Assembly: GCF_007747655.1 (NCBI RefSeq)
Contig: NZ_CP036274.1
Span: forward strand, 4,712,001-4,776,000
Origin: Anatilimnocola aggregata
GTDB lineage: Bacteria; Planctomycetota; Planctomycetia; Pirellulales; Pirellulaceae
Reading direction: 5' to 3'
DNA: 64,000 bases
A program made the position numbers and the translations under genes. Positions 62,422-64,000 of this stretch are shown piece by piece (position 1 is the stretch's first letter; each line of letters starts with the position of its first letter). The notes beneath the pieces were generated by a model. The model was given only the letters and a program-made list of their open reading frames with translations, was not told the origin of the DNA and did not search any database.

Positions 62422-64000
62422 TTACGGCCGATCGTTGAACGATTCACGTAGGATCTTTTCGTAAGCCTGGGTGGCGGTTTGGTAGGCAGCCTCGGCCGCG
62501 GGGAGTTCGCTGGCGCGAATCTTGGGAGCTTTTTGCTTCCAGCACTGGGCGACGGAATCGATGCACCACTGGGCACTTCGCTGGCTCGCGCGGATAGGCT
62601 GCTTGTCGACTTCGACGAAGATGGGATTGGTGTGGCAACTGGGGAAGATTCGCAGGGCGATCCAGCTGGAACGTTCGGGAACATAGTCGAACTGGATATC
62701 GGTCACGTTGCCGTCGGCGACCATTTCCTTGGTCTCGACAACGTGGCCATTGACGATCAGTTCGACGGGGACCTTGTTCGAACTGCCAATGCGAGCCCGT
62801 TCGATATGCCAATAGGGTTTTTGCACGAGCGGCAAGCGGCGGATGTCCTCGCGGGGAGTCTCTTCGAGGAGACCACTTGCGCGGCAGGTGACTTTTAACT
62901 TCTCACCTTTGGCGGCAGCCAGAAAACTCTTCCGACCCTTGTCGCCAGGTTCGCCCACACCGAGCTTGTTGATTTTGAAGTCGAGTAAGTGACTGAGTCC
63001 ATCGCAGCAGTAAGAGCGGCCATCGCGGAGGCCATCAACCCAGCGATCGAAATCGATCTGGCCTTGAATGGCTGCCACGTTTTCACCGTCGGGCTTGGCG
63101 ACCGCCGCGGCGATTTTCCCCAACGCTTCCTTCACCGGCGGTTGTTGGTCCATCTTTACGTAGATGCGACCGAGACCGACGCGATCGCCATAGATGCAGG
63201 GAAAATCAGTCTCGCCGCTGATGCGGCAGGTGTAGCCGCAGTTGAGTGTGTGGTACCAAACGTTCAGTTCCCACACGATGGGCGTATCGACGGCAGAGAT
63301 AAAGTCGCAGACGTCGTGAACCACATCGACGACGTACTCATTCGCGCCGATGCTGTCGTACGGCGGCAAGTTGTAATTGGGAAGTTGATCTCCGGGGACC
63401 ATCAGCCCCCAGCCGCTGTGCGAGAAACCGACGACGCCACCTTGTTCTTTACCCCACTTCAGCACGGGCAAGTCCCAACTGGGCCATTCGTCGATTGTCT
63501 TGGTGCCGGGATAGTCGTCTTCCTTAAGCCGCAGCAGGCAGAGATGCCCGGCATGCGAACTGGGAAAACCGCTGACCTCGACGTCATAGCGCATCAAATA
63601 GTCTTTGGTCGATAGCTTGTTGATGGTCCCTTCGAAATATTGCTTCTGGTAGTACCAGCACGGGCCCCACGAAAGGACACACCCGACGTTCAAGTCTTCG
63701 CCCAAGATGTGCCGCATCATATCGGCGGGGGTGACCCCTTCGATCGGTGCTTCGTAGTGCTTGCAACCGGCCGCGTGAACGTGATGGTCGCCGGAGATCC
63801 AGCCGAGGTCAGCGACTTTGATCCAACGCTTGAGGCGGAACGATTCACGATGTTCGGCCGCGACCGGAACCTGAATGGTCCGTTTGAGGATTCGATACTC
63901 TGGGCCGCGGGTATAGAGCGCTTCGTAGGTGCCGGCGGGAAGCAAGACTTCTTCGCCATGATGGCGATAGACTTGATCGTGAAAGTAGAAGTCGGGAGCG
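62422..64000 (-). CDS. CehA/McbA-like metallohydrolase (PHP superfamily), 5' truncated
   Basis: At least 525 residues; the frame stays open to the right edge, so the N-terminus is outside the window. The visible part begins in a beta-sandwich (LPAGTYEALYTRG), then enters a PHP-like hydrolase core: GDHHVHAAGCKHY (metal-binding HxH), GVVGFSHSGWG (His), DFISAVDTPIVWELNVWYHTLNCGY and the late GLRDGRSYCCDGLS segment. A C-terminal beta domain follows. This matches CehA/McbA-type metallohydrolases common in planctomycetes; substrates are unknown (the named members cleave a carbamate). No neighbour on this side of the window indicates its pathway. Confidence 0.78.
   Translation of the reverse strand, partial: APDFYFHDQVYRHHGEEVLLPAGTYEALYTRGPEYRILKRTIQVPVAAEHRESFRLKRWIKVADLGWISGDHHVHAAGCKHYEAPIEGVTPADMMRHILGEDLNVGCVLSWGPCWYYQKQYFEGTINKLSTKDYLMRYDVEVSGFPSSHAGHLCLLRLKEDDYPGTKTIDEWPSWDLPVLKWGKEQGGVVGFSHSGWGLMVPGDQLPNYNLPPYDSIGANEYVVDVVHDVCDFISAVDTPIVWELNVWYHTLNCGYTCRISGETDFPCIYGDRVGLGRIYVKMDQQPPVKEALGKIAAAVAKPDGENVAAIQGQIDFDRWVDGLRDGRSYCCDGLSHLLDFKINKLGVGEPGDKGRKSFLAAAKGEKLKVTCRASGLLEETPREDIRRLPLVQKPYWHIERARIGSSNKVPVELIVNGHVVETKEMVADGNVTDIQFDYVPERSSWIALRIFPSCHTNPIFVEVDKQPIRASQRSAQWCIDSVAQCWKQKAPKIRASELPAAEAAYQTATQAYEKILRESFNDRP

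Overview
This window looks like chromosomal DNA of a planctomycete, most likely Pirellulales-like. The marks are two proteins with the N-terminal LEPR-XLL motif, DUF1552 and DUF1592/1588 proteins, PVC-type haem-binding dehydrogenases, a Cys-type sulfatase, two small secreted protein families I associate with Pirellulales, many signal peptides and a 12.2-kb giant gene. The assignment rests on family content; I could not run a database search.

Region 1 (1-20.1 kb) is an electron-transfer island. A + strand operon runs from a truncated membrane protein through a membrane-anchored decahaem cytochrome, a c554-like lipoprotein, a NuoE-NuoF fusion, and a NuoG/HoxU-like iron-sulfur protein that carries two cyclic-nucleotide-binding domains. 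This reads as an NADH diaphorase wired to periplasmic c-type cytochromes. After a small secreted protein and a tandem GlcG/HbpS-like protein (both - strand) comes a + strand pair: a probable outer-membrane beta-barrel and a 1369-residue decahaem cytochrome with an LVIVD propeller. Two more c554-like pentahaem cytochromes face them on the - strand. In all I count 33 CXXCH and two CX4CH motifs in 20 kb. No hydrogenase, formate dehydrogenase or molybdopterin subunit is visible, so the partner reaction is open.

Region 2 (20.1-33.4 kb) holds secreted degradative genes: two alpha/beta hydrolases, a dihaem propeller dehydrogenase operon with a DUF1080 protein, an NHL-type propeller protein and a sulfatase. 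The gap 26.9-27.7 kb contains a series of small perfect hairpins and a tRNA-like 3' fragment.

Region 3 (33.6-45.8 kb) is one - strand gene for a 4056-residue extracellular protein: 21 delta-60 repeats in three seven-repeat units, duplicated beta-helix segments, Calx-beta, DUF11, GEVED and RTX repeats. A strong hairpin terminator follows it.

Region 4 (46.5-56.4 kb) is a carbohydrate locus: a GH43-like propeller, a 1730-residue mosaic (ThuA, discoidin, SGNH, PVC propeller, cupredoxin, cytochrome c) and a GH36-like alpha-galactosidase, with a divergent PAS-AraC regulator. A degenerate IS5-type transposase remnant follows.

Region 5 (56.5-64 kb) is a - strand operon: GntR/FCD regulator, DUF1592-type cytochrome, DUF1552 protein and alpha/beta hydrolase. 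A perfect 16-bp palindrome lies just upstream of the regulator. A CehA/McbA-like metallohydrolase runs off the right edge.
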